Part shown: piece after piece, positions 1 through 9,003 of the stretch
Layout: each line of letters starts with the position of its first letter
Numbering within the stretch: the stretch's first letter is position 1
Assembly (NCBI RefSeq): GCF_030689025.1
Contig: NZ_JAUYWA010000002.1
Span: 124,001-188,000, forward strand
Length of the DNA: 64,000 nt
From: Oceanobacter sp. 1_MG-2023
GTDB lineage: Bacteria; Pseudomonadota; Gammaproteobacteria; Pseudomonadales; Oceanobacteraceae
Direction: 5' to 3'
Program-made: the position numbers and the translations under genes
The notes under the pieces: generated by a model
Databases searched by the model: none
What the model was told of the DNA's origin: nothing
The model's input: the letters and a program-made list of their open reading frames with translations, nothing else

Positions 1-659
1 TCAAACTCAAAAACGTCTTCTTTATCGGCGACTCGCTCATCTTTTAAATAAATGCGAACACCAGAGTTCAGGAAGGATAATTCCCGCAGGCGTTTGGCCA
101 GGTACTCATAGGAGAATTCGGTTTTGGTGAAGGTTTCTTTTGATGGTAAAAAAGTCACCATGGTGCCGGTGGTATCACTGACACCCACTTCCCGCAATGG
201 GTAATCTGGCACACCGTGGCTGTATTCCTGTTCGAACAGTTTACCACCACGGCGAATGGTCATTTTCAGGCTTTCAGATAACGCATTGACGACGGAAACA
301 CCCACGCCGTGTAATCCACCTGAAACCTTATAGCTGTTGTCATCAAACTTGCCGCCAGCATGCAGTACCGTCAGAATCACTTCCGCAGCAGAGACACCTT
401 CTTCTTCGTGAATCTCGGTGGGGATACCTCGGCCGTTATCCGATACTGATACCGAATTGTCCGTGTGAATAACGACATTAACGCTGTCACAATAACCCGC
501 CAAGGCTTCATCAATGGAGTTATCAACCACCTCAAACACCATATGATGCAGGCCGGTGCCATCGTCCGTATCACCGATATACATGCCTGGGCGCTTGCGA
601 ACGGCATCTAGGCCTTTCAGTACTTTAATACTGGACGAATCGTAACTCTGCTCACTCAT
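1..659 (-). CDS. gyrB: DNA gyrase subunit B, N-terminal part (cut by window edge)
   Basis: Codes for the ATPase subunit of DNA gyrase, which introduces negative supercoils. The first 219 codons are visible and read [10 protein letters not shown], then [18 protein letters not shown], the GHKL ATP-binding opening of GyrB. The Bergerat-fold motifs follow: [17 protein letters not shown] and [15 protein letters not shown]. The ATG at 659 is a clear start and the C-terminal two thirds lie outside the window. It follows recF on the same strand with a 55-base gap, as the last gene of the dnaA-dnaN-recF-gyrB series common in gammaproteobacteria. ParE also carries these motifs, but the location makes GyrB the better call. 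Confidence 0.97.
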   Translation of the reverse strand, partial: MSEQSYDSSSIKVLKGLDAVRKRPGMYIGDTDDGTGLHHMVFEVVDNSIDEALAGYCDSVNVVIHTDNSVSVSDNGRGIPTEIHEEEGVSAAEVILTVLHAGGKFDDNSYKVSGGLHGVGVSVVNALSESLKMTIRRGGKLFEQEYSHGVPDYPLREVGVSDTTGTMVTFLPSKETFTKTEFSYEYLAKRLRELSFLNSGVRIYLKDERVADKEDVFEF

Positions 660-714
660 TCAGTGTTCCTCTTGGGCGGAAATAGCATCAACAACTGCTT
701 GTTGGATCAGGTGA

Positions 715-1806
715 TCAGGAAAGGCTTTCTTCTTCGATTTTGCCGTGTTCCACATGAAACACCTTGAAGTCGGAGGGGGTCCAGCTGTCCATCAGTTGCT
801 GCTTTTCTATACTTGTAATAAATACCTGACATTTTAAATCTTCCAGCACCTGGCATAAAGCCAAACGGTGCCGGGAATCCAGCTCTGAGGCCAGGTCATC
901 GACCAGGTAAATAGGCGCATTACCACAGCTTTGCTTATACAGAATTCCCTGGGTAAGCTTCAGTGCTGCCACCACTGTTTTTTGCTGGCCTCGCGACAGT
1001 ACATCCGCTGCCGGTAATTTATTCACTCGAATACGCAGCTCTGCCCGATGTGGGCCAGACTGAGTATAGCCCAGCTGTAAATCCCGCTCTTGCTGTCGGG
1101 CCAGAATATCCTTGAGCTGGCTGTCCTTTTCCCAGCCGGGATAATAATGTAATCCTACCTTGATGCTTTCATCGAGTGCTGCCAGCGTAGTCTCAAAGCG
1201 AGGCACAAAATCTTTCAGATAAGCCAGGCGATACTGGTGAATCTTTTCGCTGGCTTCCATAAAGCCATCATCCCAAACATCCAGCCAGCTGGTTTCTTTT
1301 TGTTTCAGCACGCTGTTGCGTTGTTTTAGTACCTTACGGAAGATCCGCCATTCTTCGATAAAGCCAGGTTCCACATGGAACACTCCCCAATCAAGAAACT
1401 GGCGGCGGTCTTCTGGAGATCCAACCAGTAACCGGAAGGTATTGGGCTCAATCACTTGAACCGGCAAGCAACTGGCGACCTGTGCCTGGGATGTCAGTAC
1501 CGATCCATCGAGGCGAAACAGTACGTCACCATTACGTAAACGGAGGCTGTACAGGTTCTGTGTTTTTTCTTCATCAGGCTCGCCCATCTCGCATTCCAGC
1601 TCAAGCCGATCCGCATCGTGCAGGATCAGCTGTTTAATCTGATTGGAACGGAAAGATTTGCCGGAAGACAGCAAGGCGATGGATTCCAGCAAGCTGCTTT
1701 TACCGCTGCCGTTATCACCATAAATAAAGTTAACACGGGAATGAGGCTGAATCGTCAGCGGTGCCAGATTACGGACACCGCGAACGGACAAACGCCGAAT
1801 CGGCAT
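715..1806 (-). CDS. recF: DNA replication and repair protein RecF
   Basis: RecF is an SMC/ABC-like ATPase that binds gapped DNA and helps load RecA with RecO and RecR. The 363-residue product has a Walker A motif GDNGSGKSS at residues 30-38 and the RecF-type C-terminal segment SRGQQKTVVAALKL followed by YLVDDLASELD, the signature and Walker B region. Length is normal for the family. Its start lies 6 bases after the dnaN stop, so the two are surely co-transcribed. Two parS-like 16-mers lie within the coding sequence (746-761 and 1367-1382). Confidence 0.97.
   Translation of the reverse strand: MPIRRLSVRGVRNLAPLTIQPHSRVNFIYGDNGSGKSSLLESIALLSSGKSFRSNQIKQLILHDADRLELECEMGEPDEEKTQNLYSLRLRNGDVLFRLDGSVLTSQAQVASCLPVQVIEPNTFRLLVGSPEDRRQFLDWGVFHVEPGFIEEWRIFRKVLKQRNSVLKQKETSWLDVWDDGFMEASEKIHQYRLAYLKDFVPRFETTLAALDESIKVGLHYYPGWEKDSQLKDILARQQERDLQLGYTQSGPHRAELRIRVNKLPAADVLSRGQQKTVVAALKLTQGILYKQSCGNAPIYLVDDLASELDSRHRLALCQVLEDLKCQVFITSIEKQQLMDSWTPSDFKVFHVEHGKIEEESLS
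746..761. other. parS-like ParB binding site inside recF
   Basis: The 16-mer TGTTCCACATGAAACA differs from the widespread chromosomal parS consensus TGTTTCACGTGAAACA at two positions, one of which varies naturally. A ParA/ParB pair is encoded 15 kb away, and chromosomal parS sites normally cluster near the origin. Binding is inferred, not shown. Confidence 0.6.
1367..1382. other. parS-like ParB binding site inside recF (second)
   Basis: The 16-mer GGTTCCACATGGAACA is an almost perfect palindrome (GTTCCACATGGAAC core, central CATG in place of CGTG). Read on the other strand it differs at one position from the Pseudomonas-type site TGTTCCACGTGGAACC. It lies 606 bases from the first recF site, a spacing that would suit ParB spreading. 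Confidence 0.6.
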
Positions 1807-1812
1807 AAATAC

Positions 1813-2913
1813 CTACAAGCGCATCGGCATCACAACGTAAAGCGAGTCGCCACCTTCCGGTTCTTCCAGAAGTGCACTGCTATTTGCGTCGGACAGCGTC
1901 AGTTTGACGTTTTCATTACTGATAACAGACATAACGTCCAGCAGGTAGGCAACGTTAAAGCCCATTTCAAGGGAGTCGCCACTGTAATGAACGGCTACAG
2001 ATTCTTCGGCTTCTTCTTGTTCAGGGTTATTGGCAAACACTTGCAATAAATCCGGAGCCAGCACCAAACGCACACCACGATACTTTTCGTTGGAAAGAAT
2101 CGCCGTCCGGGCAAATACCTGGCGTAATTCCTGGCGATCGGCCAGCATGACGTTGGTTCCATTTTTTGGAATTACCCGGGTGTAATCCGGAAACTTGCCA
2201 TCAACCAGCTTGGAGATAAAAGTGAAATTCTCGGTTTGGGTGCGTAAGTGATTACCACTCAAAGACAAGGTCACGCTCATCTCGGCGTCTGTCAGCAGTT
2301 TTGCCAATTCCAGCACGCCTTTGCGTGGCAAGATAATCTGGCTGGCTTCATCCGGCCCGGATATATCAACACGGCAGGTCGCCAGGCGATGGCCGTCGGT
2401 TGCAACGGTACGCAGTGAGTCAGTGCTGACTTCAAACAGCATGCCGTTAAGATAATACCGTACGTCCTGTTGCGCCATGGCAAAGCTGGTGCGATCCAGC
2501 GCCCGGCGTAACACCTGTTGGCTCATGGTAAAGCTTTTTTCTTCACCCACCGATTCAACGTTAGGAAATTCGCTGGCAGGCAAGGAGGACAAGGTAAAAC
2601 GTGAACGACCAGAGCGGATATTCACGCGCTGGTCATCAAGGGCAATTTCTATCTGGGCACCGTCCTGCAAGGAGCGGCAAATATCCATCAGTTTTTTGCC
2701 GGGCACAGTAACAGCACCTTCAACACCGGCTTCGTCAAGCGTTACCCGGCCAACCAGTTCGACCTCGAGATCGGTCCCTGTCAGGGATAACTGCTGACCA
2801 CGCACTTCCAACAATACATTGGAGAGCACCGGTAACGTCTGTCGTTTTTCAACAACACCCGCCACCAGTTGCAGGGGGCGTAGCAAAGCTTCCCTAGAGA
2901 TTACGAATTTCAT
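1813..2913 (-). CDS. dnaN: DNA polymerase III beta subunit (sliding clamp)
   Basis: The beta clamp encircles DNA and tethers polymerase III. The 366-residue product matches the family's normal size. It opens MKFVISREALLRPLQLVAGVVEKRQ and ends in the conserved clamp tail LYVVMPMRL, which contributes to the partner-binding pocket. Three repeated clamp domains of about 120 residues are consistent with the length. It starts 16 bases after the dnaA stop and ends 6 bases before recF. Large alternative ORFs on the opposite strand are shadows. Confidence 0.98.
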   Translation of the reverse strand: MKFVISREALLRPLQLVAGVVEKRQTLPVLSNVLLEVRGQQLSLTGTDLEVELVGRVTLDEAGVEGAVTVPGKKLMDICRSLQDGAQIEIALDDQRVNIRSGRSRFTLSSLPASEFPNVESVGEEKSFTMSQQVLRRALDRTSFAMAQQDVRYYLNGMLFEVSTDSLRTVATDGHRLATCRVDISGPDEASQIILPRKGVLELAKLLTDAEMSVTLSLSGNHLRTQTENFTFISKLVDGKFPDYTRVIPKNGTNVMLADRQELRQVFARTAILSNEKYRGVRLVLAPDLLQVFANNPEQEEAEESVAVHYSGDSLEMGFNVAYLLDVMSVISNENVKLTLSDANSSALLEEPEGGDSLYVVMPMRL

Positions 2914-2929
2914 GTTTCTCCACTCAGGT

Positions 2930-4429
2930 CTAGGTTGTCAGTGAACGCAGCAGGTTCTTGTAATCTTCAAGAACGTCAGCGTTGGTTTGTTGCAGTTCTT
3001 TCACTTTTCTACAAGCGTGCAACACCGTCGTATGATCTCTGCCACCAAAGGCTTCGCCAATCTCGGGAAGACTATGATTAGTGAGCTCTTTGCTTAACGC
3101 CATCGCCACTTGTCGTGGGCGGGCGATCGATCGTGTTCGGCGCTTAGATGATAAATCAGAGATCTTGATTTTGTAATACTCGGCGACGGTCCGCTGGATA
3201 TTATCAATACTGACTTGCCGTTCTTGCAGAGCAAGCAGGTCTTTCAGCGATTCCTTGATAAACGGCAGGTTGATTTCACTGCCGGTGAATTGCGCACTGG
3301 CAATCACTCGCTTCAGGGCACCTTCCAGCTCCCGGACATTGGAGCGAATGCGCTGGGCAACAAAAAAAGCAGCATCATCGGGTAAGTGCACCCCACTTTG
3401 CTCTGCTTTTTTCATCAAGATGGCGACCCGGGTTTCAAGCTCGGGAGGTTCAACACCGACCGTCAGTCCCCAGCCAAAACGACTCTTCAACCGCTCTTCA
3501 AGGCCATGAATTTCTTTTGGGTAACGGTCGCAAGTCAGAATCATTTGCTGACCACCTTCCAACAAGGCGTTGAAGGTATGGAAGAACTCTTCCTGGGAGC
3601 GCTCTTTACCGGCGAAAAACTGGATGTCATCAATCAGCAAGGCATCCAGACCGCGATAGAAACGCTTGAATTCGTTAATGGCATTCAGCTGCAGGGCCTT
3701 GACCATATCCTGTACAAAACGCTCGGAGTGTACATAAAGTACCTTGGCGTTCTGGTTTTTTGACTGTAGATAATTGCCGACCGCATGCATCAAGTGGGTT
3801 TTACCCAGGCCAACACCACCATATATAAAGAGTGGGTTGTACGACCCGCCAGCGTTTTCGGCAACCTGCTGGGCTGCAGCGTGGGCGAGCTGGTTCGATT
3901 TGCCTTCAACAAAAGTCTGGAAGGTAAATGTCGGGTTCAGGAAGGAACGGTGCTTTACCCCTCCTTCTACCTGTACTTCCCGGCGGGAAGTGGAAGCCGC
4001 GGATGTATTGACAGGCATTTGTACCGGAGGTTTGGCAGTAACCGCTGGCGGCTGGAATTCATCCACCATTGGCTCATCATCTTCTGCTCGTGCCCGAGTG
4101 GCAGCAAAGCTGGAGGCCGGATTACGCGCCACCGGTGGCTGTGGTTCAGCCTGGCGCGGCGCAGGCGGTGGCGCACGAAACATCGGCTGCGATTCACCCA
4201 CGGTCAGATCCACGTGAGTCAGCCGTCCGCCATTCAACTCGGAAAGAATTTCCTGGATTCGTTGCAGGTATTTGTCTTTGACCCAATCCCGAACAAAGCG
4301 GTTTGGCGCACTTAATACCAACCGCTGATTTTGCTCAGACGCCATCAGAGGTCGAATCCAGGTGTTGTACTGCTGGGTCGGCAATTCATGCTCCAGATGC
4401 CGTAAACATTCATCCCAAAAAACAGCCAC
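2930..4429 (-). CDS. dnaA: Chromosomal replication initiator DnaA
   Basis: DnaA binds DnaA boxes and melts the origin. Seen in order: domain I (about residues 1-80, with [15 protein letters not shown]), a long Pro/Ala-rich linker (about 85-160), the AAA+ domain with Walker [10 protein letters not shown] near 204-212 and Walker [10 protein letters not shown], and the C-terminal DNA-binding domain with the [14 protein letters not shown] signature. The frame opens with two nearby GTG codons (4435 and 4429). The second has GAGG five bases upstream and gives MAVFWDECL, matching the family N-terminus, so 4429 is preferred. A perfect DnaA box lies about 57 bases upstream, suggesting autoregulation. 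Confidence 0.97.
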   Translation of the reverse strand: MAVFWDECLRHLEHELPTQQYNTWIRPLMASEQNQRLVLSAPNRFVRDWVKDKYLQRIQEILSELNGGRLTHVDLTVGESQPMFRAPPPAPRQAEPQPPVARNPASSFAATRARAEDDEPMVDEFQPPAVTAKPPVQMPVNTSAASTSRREVQVEGGVKHRSFLNPTFTFQTFVEGKSNQLAHAAAQQVAENAGGSYNPLFIYGGVGLGKTHLMHAVGNYLQSKNQNAKVLYVHSERFVQDMVKALQLNAINEFKRFYRGLDALLIDDIQFFAGKERSQEEFFHTFNALLEGGQQMILTCDRYPKEIHGLEERLKSRFGWGLTVGVEPPELETRVAILMKKAEQSGVHLPDDAAFFVAQRIRSNVRELEGALKRVIASAQFTGSEINLPFIKESLKDLLALQERQVSIDNIQRTVAEYYKIKISDLSSKRRTRSIARPRQVAMALSKELTNHSLPEIGEAFGGRDHTTVLHACRKVKELQQTNADVLEDYKNLLRSLTT

Positions 4430-4485
4430 ACCCACCTCAATTTACGTTTTGGTCAAGGCCGCTAGTGTATCCAAAGTGGCAGAAG

Positions 4486-4494
4486 TTATCCACA
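4486..4494 (+). promoter_or_regulatory. DnaA box (perfect)
   Basis: The 9-mer TTATCCACA matches the consensus exactly. It lies about 57 bases upstream of the preferred dnaA start, where DnaA binding could repress its own promoter. Confidence 0.8.
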
Positions 4495-4552
4495 GAATAG
4501 TCTGACTCGCAGCGGGTGAATTCAGTACCATCGAAACTGCCAACCAACAACC

Positions 4553-4561
4553 TGTGGAAAA
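4553..4561 (-). promoter_or_regulatory. DnaA box-like site (one mismatch)
   Basis: Read on the minus strand this is TTTTCCACA, one base from the consensus. It lies between the two perfect boxes of the dnaA-rpmH region. Confidence 0.5.
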
Positions 4562-4731
4562 CCTGACCGTAATCACCCATTTACTCCACAGCAAATGATG
4601 GCGATCAGACAGCGACGGTATATCTTGCTCTTTCACACACGGGTTACGGTCAGCTTAATACCACCTTCATCACTGGAACAAGGCCTGGTTATTAACTCTA
4701 TAAATTCATTGGAATCAAAAGCTTAGACCGG

Positions 4732-4740
4732 TTATCCACA
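4732..4740 (+). promoter_or_regulatory. DnaA box (perfect)
   Basis: A perfect TTATCCACA directly bordering the AT-rich block that begins near 4745. A box next to an AT-rich tract is the usual layout of an unwinding element. Confidence 0.8.
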
Positions 4741-4837
4741 GAAAAACCGTGATGTAATAATAATAACTTCATCAGTCCTTCATCTCTTTTCAAACACTAA
4801 TTCATACAAAATAATAATATTGGGACTGTGGGGAATT

Positions 4838-4860
4838 CTGCTGACCGATTCGGTCATCAG
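4838..4860. repeat. Inverted repeat upstream of the rpmH promoter
   Basis: TGACCGA and TCGGTCA flank a single central T, and outer CTG/CAG bases extend the symmetry. It ends 20 bases before the rpmH -35 element. No known operator was recognised; a regulator site or an origin-associated element are both possible. Confidence 0.5.
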
Positions 4861-4880
4861 AATTGGTCAGGAAACAGTCA

Positions 4881-4909
4881 TTGCCATTTATCCGGCTTTC
4901 TCATACAAT
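4881..4909 (+). promoter_or_regulatory. Sigma-70 promoter of rpmH-rnpA
   Basis: TTGCCA (4881-4886) and TACAAT (4904-4909) are separated by 17 bases and lie about 50 bases before the rpmH start. The match and spacing are good for a housekeeping promoter. Confidence 0.7.
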
Positions 4910-4957
4910 TGCCGCCCTTTAAAAACTGACCCCTAAACATTAACCGGGTATCCGAAT

Positions 4958-5092
4958 ATGAAACGTACATTTCAACCAAGCGTCCTGAAGCGCAAGCGCA
5001 ACCACGGCTTCCGTGCACGTATGGCTACCAAAAGCGGTCGTCAAATCCTGACTCGCCGTCGTGCCAAAGGCCGTCAGAATCTGAGCGCCTGA
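4958..5092 (+). CDS. rpmH: 50S ribosomal protein L34
   Basis: A 44-residue, very basic protein of the large ribosomal subunit. It reads [22 protein letters not shown] and ends [12 protein letters not shown], matching bacterial L34 along its full length. It lies between dnaA and rnpA, its universal position. The stop is 32 bases before rnpA, with which it is probably co-transcribed. Confidence 0.98.
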   Translation: MKRTFQPSVLKRKRNHGFRARMATKSGRQILTRRRAKGRQNLSA

Positions 5093-5124
5093 TCGGGCAG
5101 ATAGCTCCCGACCGCAGTTTACTG

Positions 5125-5517
5125 ATGATCGATTTGACCTTTGGCCGTGATGCACGATTGCTGAAACCAGCTGAGTTCAAACGAGTTTTTGATGATACTG
5201 AACGGCGCGGGAGTACTCCCCAATTGCTGGTCCTTGCTTCTGGCAACCAACAACAGCGTCCGCGTCTGGGGTTTGTGTTAGCCAAGAAGCAAATTCGACA
5301 TGCTGTCGATCGAAATCGTGTCAAACGGTTGATTCGGGAATCATTCCGTCATCACCAGCCCGAACTGGGTTCATACGATTATGTCGTATTGGCGAGGTCA
5401 GGAATTACCGAACTGGACAACCGTCAGATACGTGAGATGATTGACTCCCTCTGGTTCCGATTAAAGCGACCAAACCATGGCAAGTCCGGCAACAATCAAA
5501 AAAGACGGCGACGTTAG
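5125..5517 (+). CDS. rnpA: Ribonuclease P protein component
   Basis: The protein cofactor of RNase P, which trims the 5' leader of pre-tRNAs. The 130-residue product has the family signature [12 protein letters not shown] in its middle and the N-terminal [11 protein letters not shown] segment that binds the leader. A basic tail (NNQKRRRR) extends slightly past the usual 110-120 residues. The last 41 bases overlap yidD in another frame, a common arrangement suggesting coupled translation. Confidence 0.96.
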   Translation: MIDLTFGRDARLLKPAEFKRVFDDTERRGSTPQLLVLASGNQQQRPRLGFVLAKKQIRHAVDRNRVKRLIRESFRHHQPELGSYDYVVLARSGITELDNRQIREMIDSLWFRLKRPNHGKSGNNQKRRRR

Positions 5518-5773
5518 TTTTGCAGCTCGAATACTGCTGTTGCTGATTGCCGGCTATCGCTACGCCATCAGTCCGTTATTGCCCTCCCGCTGTCGTTTTT
5601 ACCCTACCTGCTCGTCTTATGCTGCTGAAGCGGTAACACGATACGGTGCCTTGCGTGGCGGTTATCTCGCCATCCGTCGTTTGGTCAGATGCCACCCCTG
5701 GGGGGATCACGGCGTTGATCTGGTACCTGATTTACCCAAACATTCTTCCAACTGTTGTCAACGGAAACCCTGA
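5477..5773 (+). CDS. yidD: Membrane protein insertion efficiency factor YidD
   Basis: A 98-residue member of the YidD/UPF0161 family, a small inner-membrane-associated protein that assists YidC. It shows the family pattern [20 protein letters not shown] followed by [15 protein letters not shown] and [11 protein letters not shown], with the conserved cysteines. It overlaps rnpA by 41 bases and stops 2 bases before the preferred yidC start. Confidence 0.95.
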   Translation: MASPATIKKDGDVSFAARILLLLIAGYRYAISPLLPSRCRFYPTCSSYAAEAVTRYGALRGGYLAIRRLVRCHPWGDHGVDLVPDLPKHSSNCCQRKP

Positions 5774-5775
5774 AC

Positions 5776-7425
5776 ATGGATATCCGCCGTACGGTTATAT
5801 ACCTTGGCCTGGCCATTTCGAGCTATTTTATCTTCATTACCTGGAACGACGATTACGGGCAAAAAACCCGTATCGATGCGCCGATCCAGGCAGAAACACC
5901 GGCAATCCCGGATGTACCCAGCGTTGCTGATGTAACAGCCGATGCGGAACATCCGCAGCTGGAAGCACCTCAGATCAGCTCCACAGGGAGTGCCCCGACA
6001 CCATCCGGTGAACTGATCCGCATCAAGACCGATGTGTTGCAAGTAACCATCAACCCTCGCGGCGGTGAAGTGACGGAAGTGTTGCTACCGGAGTTTCCGG
6101 CGTCTATCGAAACCAAGGACATCCCGTTTGTATTGCTGGAAAACAACCAGCGTCGTACCTACGTGGCACAAAGCGGCCTGATTGGTCGTGATGGCATCGA
6201 TACCAATGGTGGCGCGCTCTTCAGTGCAGCAAAGAATGACTACACGCTGACCGAAGGTGACGATGAACTGGTGGTTGTGCTGTCAACCGAGACAGACAAG
6301 GGTATGGTCGAAAAAGTATTTACCTTTCACCGGGGAAATTACCTGATCGACATGCAATACCGGATTCACAACAACTCATCCGAGCCATGGGAAGGGGTGT
6401 TTTACGCCCAGCTGAAACGGGATGCCTCTCCGGATCCTTCTGCTGGTAGCGGTATGGGCATGCAGGCCTATCTGGGTGCTGCCTTGACGACGAAAGAGAA
6501 TCGCTACGAAAAAATCACCTTCGATGACCTTGAAGACGAAGTATACAAAAACCCGCAAGAAGGCGGCTGGGCTGCGATGTTGCAGCATTATTTCCTCTCT
6601 GCCTGGGTACCGTCACAAGATGCGACCCACACCTACAATGGTCGCTTCGTCAAGGGTAACTACATCTTCGGTTTTTATGATCAGGCCATGGTGGTCGCAC
6701 CGGGTACTGTCGGTGAAACCGGTGCCAGTCTCTATGTTGGACCCAAGGATCAGGACTCGCTGGAACAGATTGCACCGCACCTGGAACTGACCGTCGATTA
6801 CGGCTGGTTGTGGTGGATTGCCCAACCGTTGTTCTTCTTGCTGACCTTTTTCCACAGTATTGTTGGCAATTGGGGTGTGGCGATCATCCTGCTGACCCTG
6901 TGTGTGAAAATCCTGTTTTTCTACCCGTCTGCAGTGAGCTATCGCTCCATGGCCAACATGCGCAAGGTTGGCCCGAAAATGCAGCAGATCAAGGAACAGT
7001 ACGGCGACAACCGTGAAAAACTGGGCCAGGAAATGATGGCGCTGTACAAAAAAGAGAAGATCAATCCGCTTGGTGGCTGCTTGCCAATGCTGATCCAGAT
7101 GCCGGTATTTATCTCTCTGTACTGGGTACTGATGGAATCGGTTGAGCTGCGTCAGGCACCGTTTGCACTCTGGATTACCGACATGTCGGTGATGGACCCT
7201 TACTTCATTCTGCCGCTGTTGATGGGTGCTTCGATGTTTGTACAGATGCGCCTTAACCCGACCCCTCCAGATCCAATGCAGGCGCGGGTGATGCAGTTTA
7301 TGCCAGTGATGATGACTGTATTCTTCCTCTGGTTCCCGGCTGGTCTGGTACTGTACTGGGTGGTAAACAACCTGCTGTCGATTGCTCAGCAGTACGTGAT
7401 CACCAAGCAGATAGAAAACAGCTGA
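5776..7425 (+). CDS. yidC: Membrane protein insertase YidC
   Basis: YidC inserts and folds inner-membrane proteins, alone or with SecYEG. The 549-residue product has an N-terminal membrane anchor (about residues 4-20), a periplasmic P1 domain (roughly 50-330) and a C-terminal five-helix core. The core includes the NWGVAIILLTLCVKILFF helix, the cytoplasmic hairpin around QQIKEQYGDNREKLGQEM and the NPLGGCLPMLIQMPVFISLY segment. An in-frame TTG at 5755 would add seven residues, but the ATG at 5776 gives MDIRRTVIYLG, the usual YidC opening. Confidence 0.97.
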   Translation: MDIRRTVIYLGLAISSYFIFITWNDDYGQKTRIDAPIQAETPAIPDVPSVADVTADAEHPQLEAPQISSTGSAPTPSGELIRIKTDVLQVTINPRGGEVTEVLLPEFPASIETKDIPFVLLENNQRRTYVAQSGLIGRDGIDTNGGALFSAAKNDYTLTEGDDELVVVLSTETDKGMVEKVFTFHRGNYLIDMQYRIHNNSSEPWEGVFYAQLKRDASPDPSAGSGMGMQAYLGAALTTKENRYEKITFDDLEDEVYKNPQEGGWAAMLQHYFLSAWVPSQDATHTYNGRFVKGNYIFGFYDQAMVVAPGTVGETGASLYVGPKDQDSLEQIAPHLELTVDYGWLWWIAQPLFFLLTFFHSIVGNWGVAIILLTLCVKILFFYPSAVSYRSMANMRKVGPKMQQIKEQYGDNREKLGQEMMALYKKEKINPLGGCLPMLIQMPVFISLYWVLMESVELRQAPFALWITDMSVMDPYFILPLLMGASMFVQMRLNPTPPDPMQARVMQFMPVMMTVFFLWFPAGLVLYWVVNNLLSIAQQYVITKQIENS

Positions 7426-7443
7426 AGCTGGTTTTCAGCGATC

Positions 7444-7468
7444 ACGGGAGCCATTGGCTCCCGTTTTT
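7444..7468 (+). terminator. Rho-independent terminator after yidC
   Basis: A 9-base-pair GC-rich stem (ACGGGAGCC/GGCTCCCGT) with an ATT loop is followed by a T run. It closes the rpmH-yidC unit and separates it from mnmE. Confidence 0.85.
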
Positions 7469-7518
7469 GTATCTGCAAGACGACCTGCAACGATCCCCTT
7501 TCTCTCTGTGAGGCTGTC

Positions 7519-8913
7519 ATGAGTAACACCATTCATCAGGACACTATTGCCGCCATTGCCACTGCTCCCGGCCGTGGAGGCGTTGGCATTGTGCGAGTTT
7601 CCGGCGCGGCAGCGCAAACCATTGCAGAGCGGGTGATTGGTTATCAGCCCCGGCCCCGGCATGCCCATTATGGTGCGCTGAAAGCTGCCTCCGGAGACGT
7701 TCTGGATGAAGGGATTACCCTCTTTTTCCCCGGCCCCCACTCGTTTACTGGCGAAGATGTGGTGGAATTCCAGGGTCATGGCGGCCCGGTGGTGCTGGAT
7801 TTGTTGCTGAATGAACTGGTGTCACAGGGCTGTCGTCTGGCCCGTCCGGGGGAGTTTTCCGAACGGGCTTTTCTGAACGACAAGCTGGACCTGGCCCAGG
7901 CAGAAGCCATTGCCGACCTGATTGATTCCGCCTCCGAACAAGCGGCCCGTTGTGCCCTGCGTTCATTGCAAGGAGAGTTTTCTCGCCGCATACAACAGTT
8001 GCTCGATCAGCTGATCGAACTGCGTATCTACGTGGAAGCGGCGATGGACTTTCCAGAAGAAGAAATCGACTTTCTCTCTGACGGCAAGGTCGCCGCCAAA
8101 CTGGCCACGGTTATGGCCGCGCTGGAACAGGTACTGGCCGAAGCAACCCGAGGCTCCATTCTGCGCGAAGGCATGACCGTCGTGATTGCCGGACGTCCCA
8201 ATGCTGGCAAGTCCTCACTGCTTAACGCCCTGGCGGGTCATGAGCGAGCGATCGTGACCGACATTGCCGGTACCACCCGCGACGTTCTGAAGGAACATAT
8301 CCAGATTGATGGTATGCCTCTGCACGTAGTGGATACCGCAGGGCTGCGGGATGCCCCTGACGAAGTGGAACGTATCGGCATCCAGCGGGCCTGGGACGAA
8401 ATTCGCCAGGCCGACCGTATCCTGCTGATGATGGACGCCACAAGCGACCAGCACAGCCCGGAACAACTGCTGCACGCACTCTATGACGAACAGGGTCTGG
8501 CCACCGAAACCGACGCCCTGATTCGCAGCGGTCGACTGACCGTGATTCGCAACAAGATCGACCTTGCCAACGAAACTGCAGGTCTGGACAACCAGGGCCC
8601 CTTTCCGGTGTTACGGATTTCAGCCCGTCAGCAACTGGGTATCGACGCTTTGCGCCAGCATCTGAAACAGGTGATGGGGTTTGATGCCGGTGGCGAAGGC
8701 GGGTTCTTGGCTCGACGCCGCCATCTGGACGCCCTTGAACGCGCCCGTATCGCACTGCAACAGGGGCAACAACAGCTATCCGGGCTTGCAGCAGGGGAAC
8801 TCCTCGCCGAAGACCTGCGCGACGCTCAGAAAGCGCTGGGGGAGATTACCGGTGAATTCAGTGCCGATGACTTGCTGGGCAAGATTTTTGGATCTTTTTG
8901 TATCGGCAAGTGA
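7519..8913 (+). CDS. mnmE: tRNA modification GTPase MnmE
   Basis: With MnmG, MnmE makes the 5-carboxymethylaminomethyl group on wobble U34 of certain tRNAs. The 464 residues show the N-terminal folate-binding domain ([21 protein letters not shown]), helical flanks, a G domain with P-loop GRPNAGKSS at 225-233, DTAGLRD and NKID, and the C-terminal FCIGK containing the catalytic cysteine. Length is normal. Its partner mnmG lies about 4 kb downstream, separated by an accessory block. Confidence 0.97.
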   Translation: MSNTIHQDTIAAIATAPGRGGVGIVRVSGAAAQTIAERVIGYQPRPRHAHYGALKAASGDVLDEGITLFFPGPHSFTGEDVVEFQGHGGPVVLDLLLNELVSQGCRLARPGEFSERAFLNDKLDLAQAEAIADLIDSASEQAARCALRSLQGEFSRRIQQLLDQLIELRIYVEAAMDFPEEEIDFLSDGKVAAKLATVMAALEQVLAEATRGSILREGMTVVIAGRPNAGKSSLLNALAGHERAIVTDIAGTTRDVLKEHIQIDGMPLHVVDTAGLRDAPDEVERIGIQRAWDEIRQADRILLMMDATSDQHSPEQLLHALYDEQGLATETDALIRSGRLTVIRNKIDLANETAGLDNQGPFPVLRISARQQLGIDALRQHLKQVMGFDAGGEGGFLARRRHLDALERARIALQQGQQQLSGLAAGELLAEDLRDAQKALGEITGEFSADDLLGKIFGSFCIGK

Positions 8914-9003
8914 TGGTGCGAGTCTTGTTCTGGTCAAAAACAGGAGCCAACGTCATTGACTCCGGTAATATAATGCATACAGAGATTAATCGGGATAAAT
9001 CAC

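Larger units (their letters stand above)
4436..4880. other. dnaA-rpmH intergenic region, origin candidate A
   Basis: This gene-free stretch is the replication origin site in Pseudomonas. It holds two perfect TTATCCACA DnaA boxes (4486 and 4732), a one-mismatch box (4553), a strongly AT-rich block at roughly 4745-4820 with repeated TAATAATAA runs that could act as an unwinding element, and a palindrome at 4838. It must also carry the dnaA promoter. Another DnaA-box cluster next to mnmG (12.4-12.8 kb) is a rival candidate, so origin function here is inferred. Confidence 0.6.

Noticed and set aside
8956-8974. TTGACT with TATAAT upstream of the ATPase gene as a promoter
   Set aside because: The two hexamers are only 7 bases apart, too close for a sigma-70 promoter; the TATAAT alone could still be used.
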